Shown: piece by piece, positions 6,953 through 8,260 of the stretch
Layout: every line of letters starts with the position of its first letter
Numbering within the stretch: the first letter of the stretch is position 1
Assembly: GCA_002712045.1 (NCBI GenBank)
Contig: PARX01000046.1
Span: 3,077-11,336 of the forward strand
Length of the DNA: 8,260 nucleotides
Source: Paracoccaceae bacterium
GTDB taxonomy: Bacteria; Pseudomonadota; Alphaproteobacteria; Rhodobacterales; Rhodobacteraceae
Direction of reading: 5' to 3'
Notes under the pieces: generated by a model
The model's database searches: none
What the model was told of the DNA's origin: nothing
Seen by the model: only the letters and a program-made list of their open reading frames with translations
Position numbers and translations under genes: made by a program

Positions 6953-8211
6953 GTATTAATGTAACGACCCTTGATAACGGGTTTAGAATTGTATCAGAGC
7001 AGATGTCTGGGTTAAAATCAGCTTCGGTTGGCATTTGGATAAATACGGGTGGTAGAAATGAAACCTTAAAACAAAATGGAATAGCTCATTTTCTTGAACA
7101 TATGGCGTTCAAGGGAACTCAATCGCGCTCTGCACTCGATATTGCGCAGGCAATTGAAAATGTGGGCGGTTATATTAACGCATATACAAGTAAAGAGATG
7201 ACGGCCTACTACGCAAGAGTACTTGAGAATGATGTCCCCTTAGCCATAGATGTCATCAGCGATATACTTTTGAATCCTATTTTTGATCAAAGAGAACTAG
7301 AGACTGAAAGAGGTGTTATTCTACAAGAGATTGGTCAATCTTTGGATACTCCTGATGATGTAATATTTGACTGGTTGCAAGAGGCAGCTTTTCCTGACCA
7401 ACCATTAGGACGAACCATATTGGGACCGAGTGAACTTGTTAAGAACTTCTCAAGAGAAGATCTCTTAGAATTTGTTTCTGAGCAATATGGACCAGAGCAG
7501 ATGGTTTTATCGGCTGCCGGTTCGGTAGATCATGAGAAAATAGTTTCTCAAGTTAAATTATTATTTGATAAAAAAGAACCAATTTCAAAAGCTGCGATGA
7601 TTTCGAGTAAATATAATGGTGGAGAAAAACAAGTAGATAAGAATTTGGAGCAAGCCCATTTTGCCTTAGCTTTTGAAGCGCCTGGTTATCGAGATGAAAC
7701 GATTTATACATCCCAGATATATTCCATTGCATTAGGTGGTGGCATGTCATCAAGATTATTTCAAGAAATTCGCGAAAAGAGAGGTCTATGTTATACTATT
7801 TTTGCTCAAGGTGGAGCATATTCAGACACTGGCCTTTTAACAATTTATAGTGGCACAAGCGCGGACTCCCTTAAGGATTTATCAGATATTACAATATCAG
7901 AGATGAAGAGAATGGCGATTGATTTTGAGCAAATTGAATTGGATCGTGCGAGAGTTCAAATGAAGGCAGGTTTGTTAATGGGATTAGAAAGCGCATCAGC
8001 GAGAGCTGAAAGATTAGCAAGAATGCTTACAATTTGGGATCGTATTCCAACGCTTGATGAAATTGTTAAGAAAATTGATGCTGTCGATTTGAATGACGTT
8101 CGACATTTTTCTGATTCAATCATATCGAACAAAAAGCCTACCTTATCAACATATGGTCCAATTTCGAATGGAGTGCCCTTTAATCAAATTATAGATTCAT
8201 TGGTGGCGTAG
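6949..8211 (+). CDS. M16 family zinc peptidase (MPP/PqqL-like, short form)
   Basis: A 420-aa member of the short M16B peptidases, the family that includes the beta subunit of the mitochondrial processing peptidase (MPP) and the bc1 core proteins. The inverted zinc motif HxxEH is intact as HFLEH (H47, E50, H51). The third ligand is E127 in ERGVILQEIG, 76 residues after H51, the spacing seen in beta-MPP, with the supporting glutamate E120 also present. The C-terminal domain has GGGMSSRLFQEIREKRGLCY (263-282) with the conserved arginine and tyrosine (R278, Y282). All catalytic residues are present, so it should be an active subunit. No signal peptide is visible, so it is probably cytoplasmic. 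The substrate is unknown and could be small peptides. The start overlaps the thrC stop (ATGA) and the end overlaps the next start by 1 nt, so translation is probably coupled. Confidence 0.95.
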   Translation: MSINVTTLDNGFRIVSEQMSGLKSASVGIWINTGGRNETLKQNGIAHFLEHMAFKGTQSRSALDIAQAIENVGGYINAYTSKEMTAYYARVLENDVPLAIDVISDILLNPIFDQRELETERGVILQEIGQSLDTPDDVIFDWLQEAAFPDQPLGRTILGPSELVKNFSREDLLEFVSEQYGPEQMVLSAAGSVDHEKIVSQVKLLFDKKEPISKAAMISSKYNGGEKQVDKNLEQAHFALAFEAPGYRDETIYTSQIYSIALGGGMSSRLFQEIREKRGLCYTIFAQGGAYSDTGLLTIYSGTSADSLKDLSDITISEMKRMAIDFEQIELDRARVQMKAGLLMGLESASARAERLARMLTIWDRIPTLDEIVKKIDAVDLNDVRHFSDSIISNKKPTLSTYGPISNGVPFNQIIDSLVA

Positions 8212-8260
8212 TGTTTCGAAAAAATCCTCAAGTATTTATCGAAACCAAGAATCTCACTAT
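8211..8260 (+). CDS. Start of a further gene, possibly a GNAT acetyltransferase (partial)
   Basis: A GTG at 8211-8213 shares one base with the peptidase stop codon (TAGTG) and opens a frame that stays open to the right edge, giving 16 codons (FRKNPQVFIETKNLT after the start). GGTGG at 8202-8206 could serve as ribosome site. The IETKNL segment resembles the LETERL opening of RimI/RimJ-type GNAT N-acetyltransferases. As I recall, a GNAT gene often follows the M16 peptidase in Rhodobacterales. The fragment is too short to prove either point; the assignment is mainly from context. Confidence 0.5.
   Translation, partial: MFRKNPQVFIETKNLT

Noticed and set aside
5950..7753. Minus-strand frames inside thrC and the M16 gene (5950-6135, 6487-6771, 7553-7753)
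   Set aside because: They are shadows of two intact, well-conserved genes on the plus strand.
1..8260. Mobile element, CRISPR array, tRNA or rRNA, or defence system
   Set aside because: No repeats, terminal inverted repeats, transposase motifs, cloverleaf or array structure was seen, and coding is dense with ordinary housekeeping genes in a conserved order.

Overview
The window carries the conserved aa3-type cytochrome c oxidase biogenesis cluster of an alphaproteobacterium, together with the genes that usually flank it. The order is tldD (reverse strand, cut by the left edge) <- -> coxB/ctaC - ctaB - small membrane ORF - ctaG - coxC/ctaE - SURF1 - thrC - M16 peptidase - start of a further gene (cut by the right edge). 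From general knowledge this order is typical of Rhodobacterales. The sequence is AT-rich, roughly 40% G+C by eye, so a low-GC marine Rhodobacterales or a related lineage is the best guess. That placement is inference from synteny and protein motifs, not from a search.

Region 1 (1-1172, minus): the N-terminal five-sixths of TldD, with its HExxxH zinc motif. Region 2 (1173-1346): a divergent intergenic region with a 14-bp inverted repeat and a small hairpin near the coxB start. It should hold the promoters of both tldD and the cox operon. Region 3 (1347-4773): oxidase subunit II with its CuA site, haem O synthase, a 62-aa single-span membrane protein, the Cox11/CtaG copper chaperone and subunit III. 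These are tightly packed, with gaps or overlaps from -8 to +43 nt. A GC-rich hairpin with a T-rich tail (4821-4849) follows coxC and looks like an intrinsic terminator. Region 4 (4861-8260): SURF1 starts directly behind that terminator, followed by thrC, an M16 zinc peptidase overlapping thrC by 4 nt, and a gene that starts by overlapping the peptidase stop codon by 1 nt.

The genes work together as follows. CoxB and CoxC are two core subunits of the terminal oxidase. CtaB makes haem O, the precursor of haem A. CtaG delivers copper to the CuB site of subunit I. SURF1 assists haem A insertion. The catalytic subunit I gene (coxA/ctaD) and haem A synthase (ctaA) are not in the window and must be encoded elsewhere. 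ThrC (threonine synthesis) and the M16 peptidase are not oxidase genes but are co-linear with the cluster.

Every gene here except the 62-aa ORF and the right-edge fragment belongs to a well-known family. I see no undescribed system, mobile element, CRISPR array, rRNA or tRNA. The most useful second looks are the small ORF between ctaB and ctaG, the terminator that splits SURF1 from the oxidase genes, and the inverted repeat in the divergent promoter region. No stretch longer than 300 bases lacks a gene.
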